A stretch of DNA of 64,000 nucleotides from Nostoc sp. FACHB-973 (GCF_014698115.1 NZ_JACJSJ010000041.1:1-64000); one strand, 5' to 3'; shown: positions 1 to 9,357, counted from the first letter of the stretch. Program-made: numbers and translations. Notes: generated by a model not told the origin, from the sequence alone.

Positions 1-113
<113 letters not shown>

Positions 114-282
114 AATTGGAAAGCTTTTTAGCTCTTTAGCTGCTCTTTTTTAACCTCAGCTTGGTTATCTTATTTACTTGACGCAGGCCACTTGTTGTAT
201 AATGGCTTTCAAACTATAATATTTTCATGGTTCGGTGTCCTTCCCGCGTCGCTTTGCTTCGCTTCGCTTCAGGCACTTATTC

Positions 283-311
283 AATATAGCGAACCTCTTT
301 AAGAGTGTCAA
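283..311 (-). promoter_or_regulatory. rRNA operon promoter
   Basis: On the minus strand a perfect -35 box TTGACA (306-311) is followed after exactly 17 bases by TATATT (283-288). It reads toward the 16S gene and predicts a start near 276, leaving a leader of about 160 bases. The leader contains a purine-rich GAAGC-type repeat (250-270). The match to the sigma-70 consensus and the position make this the likely main rRNA promoter. The divergent glyQ promoter was not identified. Confidence 0.75.
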
Positions 312-424
312 CTCTTTTTCCAAAATTTCTTGGAAATCATTTTTCAGTCGGCTAAAACTGCCCACTGTGTAGGGTTGTAAGCAACAATGGTTTATGCAAT
401 GTGCTGACTAAGGAAGGATAGAGC

Positions 425-1303
425 GTGAATTTTCAGTCGGTAATAGCCTTGTTGCATCAGTTCTGGGCCGATCGCGGTTGTTTGATCGCTCAGCCTTACG
501 ACATCGAGAAGGGGGCAGGTACTAAAAATCCCCAGACATTTTTAAGAGCATTGGGACCTGAACCGTGGGCTGTTGCCTATGTTGAACCTTGTCGTCGTCC
601 GACGGATGGACGCTACGGCGAAAATCCGAACCGCTTTCAACACTATTACCAGTACCAAGTCCTAATTAAGCCGTCGCCAGATAATATTCAAGATATCTAT
701 CTTGATTCTTTAAGGGCTTTAGGTATTCGTCCAGAAGAACACGATGTTCGGTTTGTGGAAGATAACTGGGAAGATGCAACGGTGGGAGCTTGGGGCACTG
801 GGTGGGAAGTATGGTTGGATGGGATGGAAATTACTCAATTTACCTATTTCCAACAGTGTGGAGGAATTGATTGCCGTCCGGTATCTATTGAGATTACATA
901 CGGGTTAGAGCGTTTGACGATGTATCTCCAGCAAGTGGAAGCAATTATAAAAATTCAGTGGACGGATAACATTACTTATGGAGACGTTTTTCTGCAAAAT
1001 GAGATTGAGCAAAGTACCTATAACTTTGAAGCGTCGAATCCTGAGATGCTGCTGACACTGTTTAATTTGTATGAGCAGGAAGCTAGCCAATTGACGGAGC
1101 GAGGATTGGTCTTACCTACCTTAGATTACGTAATGAAGTGTTCGCACACCTTTAATTTACTGGATGCAAGAGGTGTAATCTCGGTAACTGAGAGAACTAG
1201 ATACATTGCTAGGATTCGGCATTTGGCAAGGAAAGTGGCTCATTTATATGTGGAGCAAAGGGAGAAGTTGGGTTTTCCGTTGCTCAAAGATGCAGTGAGT
1301 TGA
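425..1303 (+). CDS. glyQ: Glycyl-tRNA synthetase alpha subunit
   Basis: Alpha chain of the bacterial two-subunit (alpha2-beta2) glycyl-tRNA synthetase, which charges tRNA-Gly in the cytoplasm. The 292-aa length fits the family. Diagnostic stretches are GCLIAQPYDIEKGAGT near the N-terminus, the motif-2 region EPCRRPTDGRYGENPNR, and GWEVWLDGMEITQFTYFQQ. The start is a GTG at 425, preceded by AGGAAGGA at 411-418 with good spacing; no ATG fits better. The beta-subunit gene glyS is not in the window, so the two genes are unlinked here. The gene diverges from the rRNA operon. Confidence 0.97.
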   Translation: MNFQSVIALLHQFWADRGCLIAQPYDIEKGAGTKNPQTFLRALGPEPWAVAYVEPCRRPTDGRYGENPNRFQHYYQYQVLIKPSPDNIQDIYLDSLRALGIRPEEHDVRFVEDNWEDATVGAWGTGWEVWLDGMEITQFTYFQQCGGIDCRPVSIEITYGLERLTMYLQQVEAIIKIQWTDNITYGDVFLQNEIEQSTYNFEASNPEMLLTLFNLYEQEASQLTERGLVLPTLDYVMKCSHTFNLLDARGVISVTERTRYIARIRHLARKVAHLYVEQREKLGFPLLKDAVS

Positions 1304-1340
1304 ATAGGAGCGTTGACACCATCAAAAGTGCTGCGATTAG

Positions 1341-1571
1341 GTGGCAAGATCCCTCCCGAAGGGTATCAAGTCTAACTGGTTCTTACTGTTACTAGTTAAT
1401 GGTGGAATTTCTGGGAGTGCATTTGCAAGGAATCAAAAAGGGTTATGGGCGGTTGATACATATCTTCTGGGCTGTTTAGCGTTTTGTGTTCTGTTTCTTT
1501 ACGCTGCACTGGGGTTTAAGCTGGCATATCTTTATGATGTAGCTATTACCAACAATCATAAATACTGTTAA
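1341..1571 (+). CDS. Small putative membrane protein
   Basis: A 76-codon frame starting with GTG 37 bases after glyQ. It has two hydrophobic stretches: about residues 13-27 (WFLLLLVNGGISGSAF) and 42-64 (LLGCLAFCVLFLYAALGF), with basic residues near the N-terminus. This fits a small two-helix membrane protein. I do not recognise the family. No convincing ribosome binding site is visible and the GTG start is uncertain, so it could be a chance frame, although the hydrophobic periodicity looks protein-like. A hairpin follows 30 bases downstream. Confidence 0.4.
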   Translation: MARSLPKGIKSNWFLLLLVNGGISGSAFARNQKGLWAVDTYLLGCLAFCVLFLYAALGFKLAYLYDVAITNNHKYC

Positions 1572-1600
1572 AACCTCACTCTAAACCATAAAAACACAAA

Positions 1601-1624
1601 CAAAGCCCGTCTGTACGGGCTTTG
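1601..1624 (+). terminator. Hairpin, possible terminator
   Basis: The arms CAAAGCCCG and CGGGCTTTG pair perfectly around a 6-base loop. The T-run after the stem is short (TTTG then TCCG), so this is a weak intrinsic terminator at best. It stands 30 bases after the small membrane-protein frame. A dispersed hairpin repeat is the alternative. Confidence 0.45.
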
Positions 1625-1698
1625 TCCGTATAAACTTCATAGACTATACTTCAATATGCTTGGGTTAAGGATTATTTGTGGAGATAATTCGTCTTTGA

Positions 1699-1718
1699 AG
1701 ACGTGATAAATCGCGTCT
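1699..1718. repeat. Small palindromic repeat, AGACGYGAT type
   Basis: Twenty-base imperfect palindrome with arms AGACGTGAT and ATCGCGTCT around AA. The same type occurs at 23151-23176 and, inside a gene, at 32378-32403. It is an interspersed hairpin repeat of unknown role. Confidence 0.6.
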
Positions 1719-1836
1719 CTACATGAGGGTTTTGGGTTTATGTGAACTGTATTGGACTATACTTCACCACAAGCATAAAAATTTGTCGGTATTGCCGATT
1801 AAAAAGATGAAAAGTTCACGCACAGAGAAGTTCGAG

Positions 1837-1911
1837 TGGCGATGCAGTTGGCGCAGCCCGCCGTAACCCTATGGAGAAGCAAGCTACGCCTACAGCTAGG
1901 GTTTCGTGAGA
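1837..1911. repeat. Interspersed repeat-like segment
   Basis: This part of the 1572-1958 gap contains GCGCAGCCCGCCGTAACCC and an imperfect inverted pair AACCCTA/TAGGGTTT around a stretch with GCTACGCCTACAG. These are typical building blocks of short repeats scattered through Nostoc-type genomes. No gene was seen between 1572 and 1958. Confidence 0.35.
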
Positions 1912-1958
1912 ACAGAACTTCAGTGGGAATAAGAGTTTGAGAGGTTTCTTGCGTAATA

Positions 1959-3125
1959 TCATGTTCGGTAAATCACTTACGATTAAGCCCCGATTTTAAT
2001 CCACCAGTGAAAACCAGTTAATCCTTGAATCAAATCTTGCTGTTGAAGCAAAGATTGACAGCGATGAAATAAAATTTCCTCCAAGTCATCAAGTGTCTCA
2101 AATGTTCTATTGGCAATTGGTTCATCAACCAAAGTCCACAATCTTTCTGCGGGTTGTAATTCGGGTGAATGAGATGGTAAAAATGTTAAATGCAGTCCTT
2201 CTGGAATCTTTAAATTCTTGCTGGTATGCCATCCAGCTCGGTCAATAGCTAAAAGAATGCGTTTATTAACACCTAACTCAAATTCTCAGGCAAAATCTGC
2301 TAAAACCTGATTAAATAGTTCAGTGTTGACATAAGGAAGAATCCACCAATAACTTTCTCCAGTTTGGGGATGTACAAAGGCATACTTTCCATTTCCACTT
2401 AAACCTCCAATTGACATTGGCAATTGGTGTTTCCCCTTCAGGAACGTAAACTCGTCGAATAATCGGCTTGAGTCCTAAACGATAGCGAAGCGTTAGCGAG
2501 TCTTCGAGCGTCTGTTCGTCCTCGCCCCAAAGTTGAATTTCTGCATCTGGGTAATTAACTTTGAGTTCTTCAACTTCTGTAGCTAGTTTTTTTTCCAGGC
2601 TTCTTGCTCAAAAGGATCGCTGTTTGTGTGAGACGGACGAGGTACTCGTAGTCTAAACGTCATTTGCCGTAATATTTCCCACCCCCTATATCTACTAATC
2701 TTTGTTTCTGTGACTTCACTTAACCAATCTGCAACTTTTCGTCCATTCCAGAGTCCCCCATCTGGCGCGTTTTCCTGTAAACCTTGCCACAGATGTGCTT
2801 GATGCATGTCGTCTATTAACGCCTTTGCTCCTTGATTTTCCAGGCGGCGATCGCCAATTCCACTTATACCTAACTCGTTATACCGTTTAACCAATGCGTA
2901 GATCCATGTTCTGCTATAGCCTGTTACGGACTCTACTTCTTCCGTCTTTTTTCCTTGTGCTAGTAACCATATAATTTGGTATTGGCGACTTTCTACTCCG
3001 TCTTTCGCCTGACGGTAAAGCTGTTCTAACTCAGCAATATCTAAATGGCTGGTTATACTGATTCGTTTCGGCATAGCTCATCGTTTTTATCCCTAATCTT
3101 ATCATAAGTAATTATCCGAACATGA
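1959..3125 (-). mobile_element. IS630-family insertion sequence, decayed
   Basis: Imperfect terminal inverted repeats mark the ends: TCATGTTCGG at 1959-1968 and its complement CCGAACATGA at 3116-3125. Similarity continues inward (TAAATCACTTA against ATAATTACTTA). TA dinucleotides at 1957-1958 and 3126-3127 flank both ends, as expected for the TA target duplication of IS630/Tc1 elements. The single gene inside, on the minus strand, is a disrupted transposase. The element lies just upstream of comEC. Confidence 0.85.
1983..3074 (-). pseudogene. IS630-family transposase, disrupted
   Basis: The first 163 codons (3074 to 2586) give an intact N-terminal helix-turn-helix region (LAQGKKTEEVESVTGYSRTW). 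At a run of eight A (minus strand, 2587-2594) the frame ends, but a -1 shift continues it into the DDE catalytic region (IQLWGEDE, then RLGLKPIIRRVYVPEGE). IS630 elements can use programmed -1 frameshifting at such runs, so this break alone need not be inactivating. However, about 33 bp of repeat-like sequence sits between the catalytic DE and RLGLKP (near 2481-2513). A second frameshift lies near 2393-2397, and an in-frame stop at 2286-2288. The remaining frame still encodes the second aspartate (LLAIDRAGWH) and the final glutamate region (HSPELQPAERLW). The copy is therefore dead. Confidence 0.88.
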
Positions 3126-3190
3126 TATAAGTCCTATATTTTTAAGTCAGTTGCCAATTCTGTTTGCTAGGTGCTTTTACAAAAAATCTT

Positions 3191-5548
3191 ATGATTCAAA
3201 CTAGTGGTGTAATTATTTGTCTTGGCTACATTATCGGGTTGCTGTTTACGGCAATTCCTTGGGGTGGTGCGTGGATTTTGATTATGGGGATAGTGGCAGC
3301 AATTTTTTTTAGAAGACGCTACATCATTTCAAGGAAACTTGCTCAGAAACCAGAGAATGCTGGAGGCAAAGCCAAGACGGTGCTTAACACCTGGCAAACT
3401 ATTCCTCATGCTCGAATATGGCTAGCTGCTGGCTTGGTGGGACTGTTGGCAACTCTGTATTTTCAATGGCGAGTACCGCAACCAGGTGCAAAAGATATCA
3501 GTCAGTTTGTTCCGCCTGGAAATAGTAGTAATCAAGAACAACTTGTGATTGTTCGCGGGGAAGTGGCGAGTAATCCCCGTTTGACTCGCAGTCAGCGGGG
3601 ACAATTTTGGCTGGAAGCGACTCAAATAGATGAGGTGAAAAATGAAAAAGGCTCAGCAGGTGTCCCAAAAGGAGTGACAGGCAAATTATATGTGACAGTG
3701 CCGATTCTTCAAGCTACCGGTTTATACCCTAGTCAACAAATCGCTGTGACTGGAATTTTGTACAAACCAAAGGCGGCTTCCAATCCTGGTGGTTTCGATT
3801 TTCAAAAGTTTCTCAAGCAAGAAGGAACATTTGCTGGTTTGATTGGGCGACAAATCAATGTTTTGGAACAAGAACGGAAATGGGGATGGTGGCAAATTCG
3901 GCAGCGAATTGTTCAATCGCAAGTTCGTAGTTTAGGTATTCCAGAAGGCTCTCTTGTTAGTGCAATGGTTTTAGGTAGCAAAGCTGTGGATTTACCCTAC
4001 GATATCCGCGATTTGTTTGTACAAGCAGGATTAGCTCATGCTTTAGCTGCTTCCGGGTTTCAAACTTCGTTGATTTTGAGTGTGATCTTACAGTTAACGA
4101 AGCGTACAAAAAAAGGAATGCAATTTACGCTTGGGTTTTTGGCTTTAATCATTTTTCTGAGTTTAACAGGTTTTCAACCTGCGGTTCTCAGAGCCGTAAT
4201 TATGGGTTTTGCAGCGTTAATTGGTTTGTTATTAAAAAGGAAAGTAAAACAGTTGGGTTCGCTGTTGTTAGCAGCAACACTATTGTTAGTATTTAATCCG
4301 CTATGGATTTGGGATTTAGGTTTTCAATTGAGTTTTTTGGCGACACTGGGATTAGTTGTAACAGTACCGCCAATTATTGAGCGTTTGGGTTGGTTACCAC
4401 CTGCGATCGCTTCTTTGATTGCTGTTCCTTTAGCTGCTACTATTTGGACTTTACCTGTGCAACTTTTTGTCTTTGGAGTTGTACCAACTTACAGTTTATT
4501 GCTGAATGTGCTTAGTACTCCATTCATTTCTATTATTAGTATAGGTGGCATCATTAGCGCCATAGCAGCATTAATTTGGACTCAAGCCGGAAGCTTTTCG
4601 GCTGGGTTGTTGCATTACCCTACTGATTGGCTAATTAAACTAGTGGAATTTTTTAGCAATTTGCCAGGAAACTCTGTTGCGGTGGGTAGCATATCTACTT
4701 GGCAATTGCTGGCAATTTATGGACTAATTATCTTAGTTTGGCTAGTAGGTTGGTGGCAGCGGCGGTGGTGGTTTGCTAGTGTAATTGCGGTTGCTTTGGT
4801 ATTCATCCCCCTTTGGCATTCTGCGAATACATTATTTAGAATAACGATATTAGAGTCTGGTACGGAACCAATTATAGTCGTTCAAGACAAAGGAACAGTA
4901 ACTCTGATTAATAGTGGTGATGAAGGTACAGGACGGTTCACAATTGTACCGTTTTTACAACAGCAGGGTATAAATCAAATTAATTGGGCGATCGCCACTG
5001 ATTTTCAAGGCAATGAAAGTAATGCTTGGTTGGAATTACTGCAACGTTTCCCAATCAAAAATTTTTATGAATATTCCCCTAAACCAGAAAACTCCATTGC
5101 AATTCAAGCAATTCAAGAGGAACTACAAAAACATCAAGGATCTTACCAACCTCTAGCTGTTGGTCAAGCTATACAAGCTGGTTCGATAGTTGCACAATTA
5201 ATCAACGATGAATTACCTATTTTGCAATTGCAAATTTTAGATCAGAACTGGTTATTAGTAGGTAATATCAAGTCTCAAGAGGTACAACAATTAGTTAAAA
5301 ACGGTAGTTTACCTCGCCCACAAGTGTTATGGTGTGCCCCTCAGTCTTTGAAAAATTTAGTTCTTGCTCTGCAACCAAAAGTGGCGATCGCTTCTGCTGC
5401 CAATTTTGATGAAAAAACTTTATCTGAACTGAATCAAAACGAAACAAAAATATTTTTTACAGGACGAGATGGTGCTATTCAATGGTCACCTAATCGTGAT
5501 TTTGAGGCATTTATTGAAGCACCAGAAAATCAATCTTCTGTTTTATAA
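3191..5548 (+). CDS. comEC: ComEC/Rec2-type DNA uptake channel protein
   Basis: Predicted inner-membrane channel that carries single-stranded DNA into the cell during natural transformation. The protein has N-terminal membrane helices, an OB-like soluble region (about residues 105-220), the multi-helix competence domain (about 240-530, with HALAASGFQ and GFQPAVLRAVIMGF), and a C-terminal soluble domain (about 550-785). The C-terminal domain resembles the metallo-beta-lactamase-like part of ComEC, but the HxHxDH metal site is absent: ATDFQGNESNAW stands where it is expected. An in-frame TTG at 3164 is possible, but ATG at 3191 gives the normal membrane-protein start. It is preceded by the IS element, which could have affected its promoter. 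Length of about 785 residues is normal. Confidence 0.9.
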   Translation: MIQTSGVIICLGYIIGLLFTAIPWGGAWILIMGIVAAIFFRRRYIISRKLAQKPENAGGKAKTVLNTWQTIPHARIWLAAGLVGLLATLYFQWRVPQPGAKDISQFVPPGNSSNQEQLVIVRGEVASNPRLTRSQRGQFWLEATQIDEVKNEKGSAGVPKGVTGKLYVTVPILQATGLYPSQQIAVTGILYKPKAASNPGGFDFQKFLKQEGTFAGLIGRQINVLEQERKWGWWQIRQRIVQSQVRSLGIPEGSLVSAMVLGSKAVDLPYDIRDLFVQAGLAHALAASGFQTSLILSVILQLTKRTKKGMQFTLGFLALIIFLSLTGFQPAVLRAVIMGFAALIGLLLKRKVKQLGSLLLAATLLLVFNPLWIWDLGFQLSFLATLGLVVTVPPIIERLGWLPPAIASLIAVPLAATIWTLPVQLFVFGVVPTYSLLLNVLSTPFISIISIGGIISAIAALIWTQAGSFSAGLLHYPTDWLIKLVEFFSNLPGNSVAVGSISTWQLLAIYGLIILVWLVGWWQRRWWFASVIAVALVFIPLWHSANTLFRITILESGTEPIIVVQDKGTVTLINSGDEGTGRFTIVPFLQQQGINQINWAIATDFQGNESNAWLELLQRFPIKNFYEYSPKPENSIAIQAIQEELQKHQGSYQPLAVGQAIQAGSIVAQLINDELPILQLQILDQNWLLVGNIKSQEVQQLVKNGSLPRPQVLWCAPQSLKNLVLALQPKVAIASAANFDEKTLSELNQNETKIFFTGRDGAIQWSPNRDFEAFIEAPENQSSVL

Positions 5549-5704
5549 ACTTAGTTGAAATAAGTGATTTTAAAAGATTGAATTTATTATTCAGTAAAAC
5601 TAGCATTGGCAAAATATATAACGATCTATTATTATTAGATAATTTAGTTAATAGAATAGCGATCGCTGTTACTATTTATTCACACCCAAGTCTTACTAAC
5701 TTCT

Positions 5705-6175
5705 ATGACAATCTACTTTTATAGCATTCGTGAACAATATGGCTGTTTCTCTAACTTTTCACCCCACGGCTTCGAGTTAGATGGATTGTATTGGCCGACT
5801 AGTGAACACTACTTTCAAGCACAAAAGTTTGTTGGTACGCCTCATGCAGAACAAATCCGTCTGGTTAAAATGCCTAAAGATGCTGCAAGAATGGGGCGTG
5901 AAAGAAAGCGTCCATTACGTCAAGACTGGGAACAAGTTAAAGACGACATTATGCGTCAAGCAGTGCTATGTAAATTTCAAACTCATACAGATATCAGGGA
6001 TATCTTACTTTCCACAGGCGATGAAGAAATCGTTGAAAACTCACCCATCGATTTTTACTGGGGTTGCGGATCTGATGGTAGTGGCAAAAATATGCTAGGC
6101 AAAATTTTAGTGGAGGTGCGAGAGATCCTATGCCATGCCTACAGCACAGATATTGATAATAGTACAGTAGAATAA
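5705..6175 (+). CDS. NADAR-family (YbiA-like) protein
   Basis: The 156-aa protein matches the NADAR (DUF1768) fold. It has the N-terminal FYSIREQYGCFSNFSPHGF segment, WPTSEHYFQAQKF, LRQDWEQVKDDIMRQA and the C-terminal WGCGSDGSGKNMLGKIL. E. coli YbiA and plant homologues are N-glycosidases acting on damaged riboflavin precursors, and other members act on ADP-ribose adducts. Which activity applies here cannot be decided from sequence. The start ATG is clear. The next gene, 90 bases downstream on the same strand, may be co-transcribed. Confidence 0.9.
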   Translation: MTIYFYSIREQYGCFSNFSPHGFELDGLYWPTSEHYFQAQKFVGTPHAEQIRLVKMPKDAARMGRERKRPLRQDWEQVKDDIMRQAVLCKFQTHTDIRDILLSTGDEEIVENSPIDFYWGCGSDGSGKNMLGKILVEVREILCHAYSTDIDNSTVE

Positions 6176-6265
6176 TATTGTTACGATGAATGCCTAAACT
6201 TCGCAAACACTCCGTTTTCCTAGAGTAGCTTGAAAGTAGCAATTCCTCAAAGGAGTAAATTAATT

Positions 6266-6568
6266 ATGTCTCTTTTAGTAAAAGCAAAAAAATATTGCAA
6301 ATGGTTCTGGGATGAATCCCTTGGAGGTGATTTTGATACTTGGGGTACTAGCACCTATTTTATGGAAATTGGTAATAATTTTCATGTGGTCAGACAAATA
6401 GAAGTTTATGAAAATGGCAACGTCTTGTTTTATGATAGTAGCCATTTTGCTGATGATTACGGAATGTTATCCGATCAACGTATGGCTGAAGATGATATAC
6501 GCGACTTTGAAATTACAAAGGGAGAATTTGAACAAGTTTGGAATACAAAAACACCCATAAATAGATAA
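6266..6568 (+). CDS. DUF6881-like hypothetical protein
   Basis: A 100-aa acidic cytoplasmic protein. The ATG at 6266 is chosen over one at 6230 because AAAGGAG (6249-6255) sits at suitable distance. The layout resembles DUF6881 proteins: a short N-terminal strand, then VVRQIEVYENGNVLFYD (parallel to the family's VRKVE.F..G), and a C-terminal ITKGEFEQVW (parallel to the I.REEFE..W ending). That resemblance was judged by eye. The molecular role is unknown. It follows the NADAR gene on the same strand. Confidence 0.65.
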   Translation: MSLLVKAKKYCKWFWDESLGGDFDTWGTSTYFMEIGNNFHVVRQIEVYENGNVLFYDSSHFADDYGMLSDQRMAEDDIRDFEITKGEFEQVWNTKTPINR

Positions 6569-6710
6569 AGTTTATAACTTAAAAAGTGCATAAATATCAA
6601 TTGCCTAATTCCAGTCTCTTAATTTAGGCTATTTAAGTTTGGAAATTGCTTGTCGGCTAAGTGAGTAATCACTATAGTTATGCTTGTTTTTTAGACCTAG
6701 CTTGAAAATA

Positions 6711-6740
6711 GGGACTGGGGATTGGGGATTGGGGACTGGG
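6711..6740 (+). repeat. Heptamer tandem repeat (STRR type)
   Basis: Four tandem copies of a seven-base unit, GGGACTG/GGGATTG. Degenerate tandem heptamers (STRR) are established features of heterocyst-forming cyanobacteria. The surrounding 6569-6941 gap holds nothing else I can support. Confidence 0.7.
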
Positions 6741-6941
6741 AAAGAGATATTTTCAAGGCAGGTTTATTAGTGGTAAGTTAAGCGCGATCGCTTCATCGAT
6801 TAACTTTCACTGGTACTATCCTCAATGGGGCTATTCAATGCAAGTATTTGGTATCCACGTTGTGGTAAACCAGCTTCATGAAAGATGCATTCTGGTTTTG
6901 GGAACACTAGATTTACCACCAGACTAAACAGGAAGGGGTTG

Positions 6942-8042
6942 ATGTCTAAAGACAGATGGAATAATAGATCAAAAAATACAGTCCCCCTGAAATTACCCAT
7001 AACCTACCTAAAACCAGTGAAGCGCAATACAATTACCCATGAATTTGACTCTGGTTCACAAGCAGAAATACCACCTCCACCGGAAAGTGACGAACATTTA
7101 TCCGAAGCATCTCGGCTGCTACGACAAGGTATTCAACAGCAGCAAGCTGGTGAATTAATAGCCGCAATGAAGTCTTTACAACAATCTTTGATATTGTTTC
7201 AAGCAGTTAAGGATTTACAAAAACAGGCACAGGTACTTTCTTTTTTAGGATTGGTAACTTACAGCGCAGGAGACTACAAAAATACTATCTCTTACTCTCA
7301 AGAGTGTATGTCTTTAAGCGAAGAAACCTCAGATTTAGCATTGCAGATGCAAGCACTTTCGCATTTAGGCAACGCATACCGTCACCTAAATGACCATAAC
7401 AAAGCAACTGAATTTCTAGAAAAGTGTTTAAAAATAACCAAGCAGCTACAAGACAAACGCAGTCAAGTAGCAGCACTAAATAATTTGGGATTGGTATATA
7501 AAGCTTTAGGTAACTTTACACAAGCTATTGAGTATCAGCAGCAAAGCCTAGAAATTGTGCGGGAACTCAAAGATCATTGGGGCGAGGAACAGGTACTCAA
7601 AAATTTGGGTAATGCTTGGTATGGTTTGGACAATTACCCAAAAGCGATCGCCTACTATGAGCAATGTGTAATACTAGCACGCTCGTTAAAAAATGTTCGC
7701 AGTGCTTCTCAGGTGCTAAAAAATTTAGGTAATGCTTGTTATGCTTTGGGCGATTATACCAAAGCCATTAAGTATTATGAGGAACGGTTGCAACTAGCCA
7801 GAGAAATTCAAGACAAGCGCGGCGAAGAACAGTCCTTAGGTAGTTTAGGCGTTGCTTGTGAAGCCTTGGGGGATCATCACAAAGCAATTACATATTATGA
7901 AGAACGTTTGCTTTTAGCTAGAACAATCAAAGATCGGCGCAGTGAAGAACAAGCCCTTGCCAGTCTAAGAGTCGCTTGCTATGCTTTGGGCGATTATGCC
8001 AAAGCGATGCAATACCAGCAAGGGACATCTTCAAATAGTTAA
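6942..8042 (+). CDS. Tetratricopeptide-repeat protein (LGN-like repeats)
   Basis: The 366-aa protein is built from TPR units of about 40 residues. Recurrent signatures are LGNAYRHLNDHNKATEF, LGLVYKALGNFTQAIEY, LGNAWYGLDNYPKAIAYY and LGNACYALGDYTKAIKYY, covering roughly residues 50-360. Such arrays form a helical scaffold for protein-protein contacts; no catalytic domain is fused. No signal peptide or membrane helix is seen. The ATG at 6942 is chosen because AGGAAGGGG lies just before it; an upstream ATG at 6885 adds 19 residues without a binding site. The partner is unknown and no neighbour suggests one. The last three repeats are closely related at DNA level, indicating internal duplication. 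Confidence 0.85.
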   Translation: MSKDRWNNRSKNTVPLKLPITYLKPVKRNTITHEFDSGSQAEIPPPPESDEHLSEASRLLRQGIQQQQAGELIAAMKSLQQSLILFQAVKDLQKQAQVLSFLGLVTYSAGDYKNTISYSQECMSLSEETSDLALQMQALSHLGNAYRHLNDHNKATEFLEKCLKITKQLQDKRSQVAALNNLGLVYKALGNFTQAIEYQQQSLEIVRELKDHWGEEQVLKNLGNAWYGLDNYPKAIAYYEQCVILARSLKNVRSASQVLKNLGNACYALGDYTKAIKYYEERLQLAREIQDKRGEEQSLGSLGVACEALGDHHKAITYYEERLLLARTIKDRRSEEQALASLRVACYALGDYAKAMQYQQGTSSNS

Positions 8043-8060
8043 TATTATGTTTGACTAGAT

Positions 8061-8101
8061 ACCATTTTGGATTTTAGATTTTAAATTTTGGATTGGGAAT
8101 A
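8061..8101. repeat. AT-rich interspersed repeat, copy 1
   Basis: The segment begins ATACCATTTTGGATTTTAG and ends with TTTTGGATTGGGAATA. A near-identical segment occurs at 15089-15129. Both contain degenerate GATTTTA/GATTTTG heptamers. It lies between convergent genes. Confidence 0.6.
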
Positions 8102-8211
8102 GTCTTGGTGAATTTGGGTTTAGCGAATCCATCTGTCGCAATCATTTTTCAAATTAGTATATCTTTTACAAGATATGAAGGCTGTTTTACTCCTGAATTC
8201 TGAATTCTGCT

Positions 8212-9279
8212 TTACTTACTCGCTCTGAGTTGTCCACAAGCAGCATCAGCTTCCAAACCACGAGAGTAACGGACGCTAACAGCAGTTTGTTGTTGCTTGA
8301 GGATATTGAGAAATGCTTGAATACGATCGCGGTTAGGGCGTTTATAGTCTACTTCTTGGATGGGGTTGTAAGGAATCAAATTCACATGACTTTGAAATCC
8401 CCGCAGACATTTCGATAGTTCTAATGCATGTTCTGGCAAATCATTCACACCAGCCAGGAGAACATATTCAAAGGTAACGCGGCGTCCAGTGATTTCCACA
8501 TATTCCCGACATTCAGCTAGCAAATCTTCTAGAGGATAAGCGCGGGCGCTGGGGATGAGTTTTTCTCGGAGTTCTTGGTTGGGCGCATGGAGACTAACCG
8601 CAAGAGTGATTTGCAAATGGTGTTGCGCGAACTGACGGATGCGATCGCGAATACCAACTGTAGAAACAGTCAGCGATCGCTGTCCTATACCGACATCCTG
8701 ATTGAGAGATCTCAGGGCTGCTAGGACATTCTCAGTATTCAACAACGGTTCACCCAATCCCATAAACACGACATTGGTAACCCGTTGTTGAAAATCTTCT
8801 TGGACAGTCAACACCTGATCGACAATTTCATGCACTGCTAAGTTGCGCTTGTAGCCTCCTTTACCAGTAGCGCAGAAATCACACGCCATAGGACAACCCA
8901 CTTGAGTAGAGACGCAAACCGTCAGCCGATTTTCCCAAGGGATACCAACAGTTTCAATAATTTGCTCGTCTGCTAATCGCAAAAGATATTTCACCGTACC
9001 ATCGGGTGCTACGGAGCGATAGTGTAAACTTGAGCGTCCAATGGGAATCTCTGCAAGTTCTGCACGCCATTGCTTCGGGAAGACAGAAATATCAGAGAGC
9101 GATCGCACCCCCTTGTGATATATCCATTCATGTAGTTGCTTTCCTCTGTAAGCAGGTTGTCCCTGTTGTTGCACCCAAGCAGTTAACTCCGTGATGGTTG
9201 CACCAAGTAGGGGAGGAAGTAATGCTGATTTGACTGGGTTGTGTGAGTCAACCTGAGAAACAAGAGGCGTAGCAGACAT
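8212..9279 (-). CDS. rlmN: 23S rRNA (adenine2503-C2)-methyltransferase
   Basis: Radical-SAM enzyme that methylates C2 of A2503 in 23S rRNA and, in E. coli, also A37 of some tRNAs. The iron-sulfur binding motif CPMACDFC (CX3CX2C) is at about residues 128-135. The family features FMGLGEPLLN, the SAM-binding region TVSTVGIRD and the C-terminal ACGQLR, holding the second catalytic cysteine, are all present. Length of 355 aa is typical. The start ATG lies 78 bases upstream of the divergent-free gap with the next gene. It is probably transcribed alone or after the tautomerase gene's own promoter region. Confidence 0.97.
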   Translation of the reverse strand: MSATPLVSQVDSHNPVKSALLPPLLGATITELTAWVQQQGQPAYRGKQLHEWIYHKGVRSLSDISVFPKQWRAELAEIPIGRSSLHYRSVAPDGTVKYLLRLADEQIIETVGIPWENRLTVCVSTQVGCPMACDFCATGKGGYKRNLAVHEIVDQVLTVQEDFQQRVTNVVFMGLGEPLLNTENVLAALRSLNQDVGIGQRSLTVSTVGIRDRIRQFAQHHLQITLAVSLHAPNQELREKLIPSARAYPLEDLLAECREYVEITGRRVTFEYVLLAGVNDLPEHALELSKCLRGFQSHVNLIPYNPIQEVDYKRPNRDRIQAFLNILKQQQTAVSVRYSRGLEADAACGQLRASK

Positions 9280-9357
9280 AAAAAATTACGAGTTGATGCT
9301 GAATCTCTATCCTACACCTGCCAGATCGATTTCGTCTTAACCAAAGAACACGACCAA

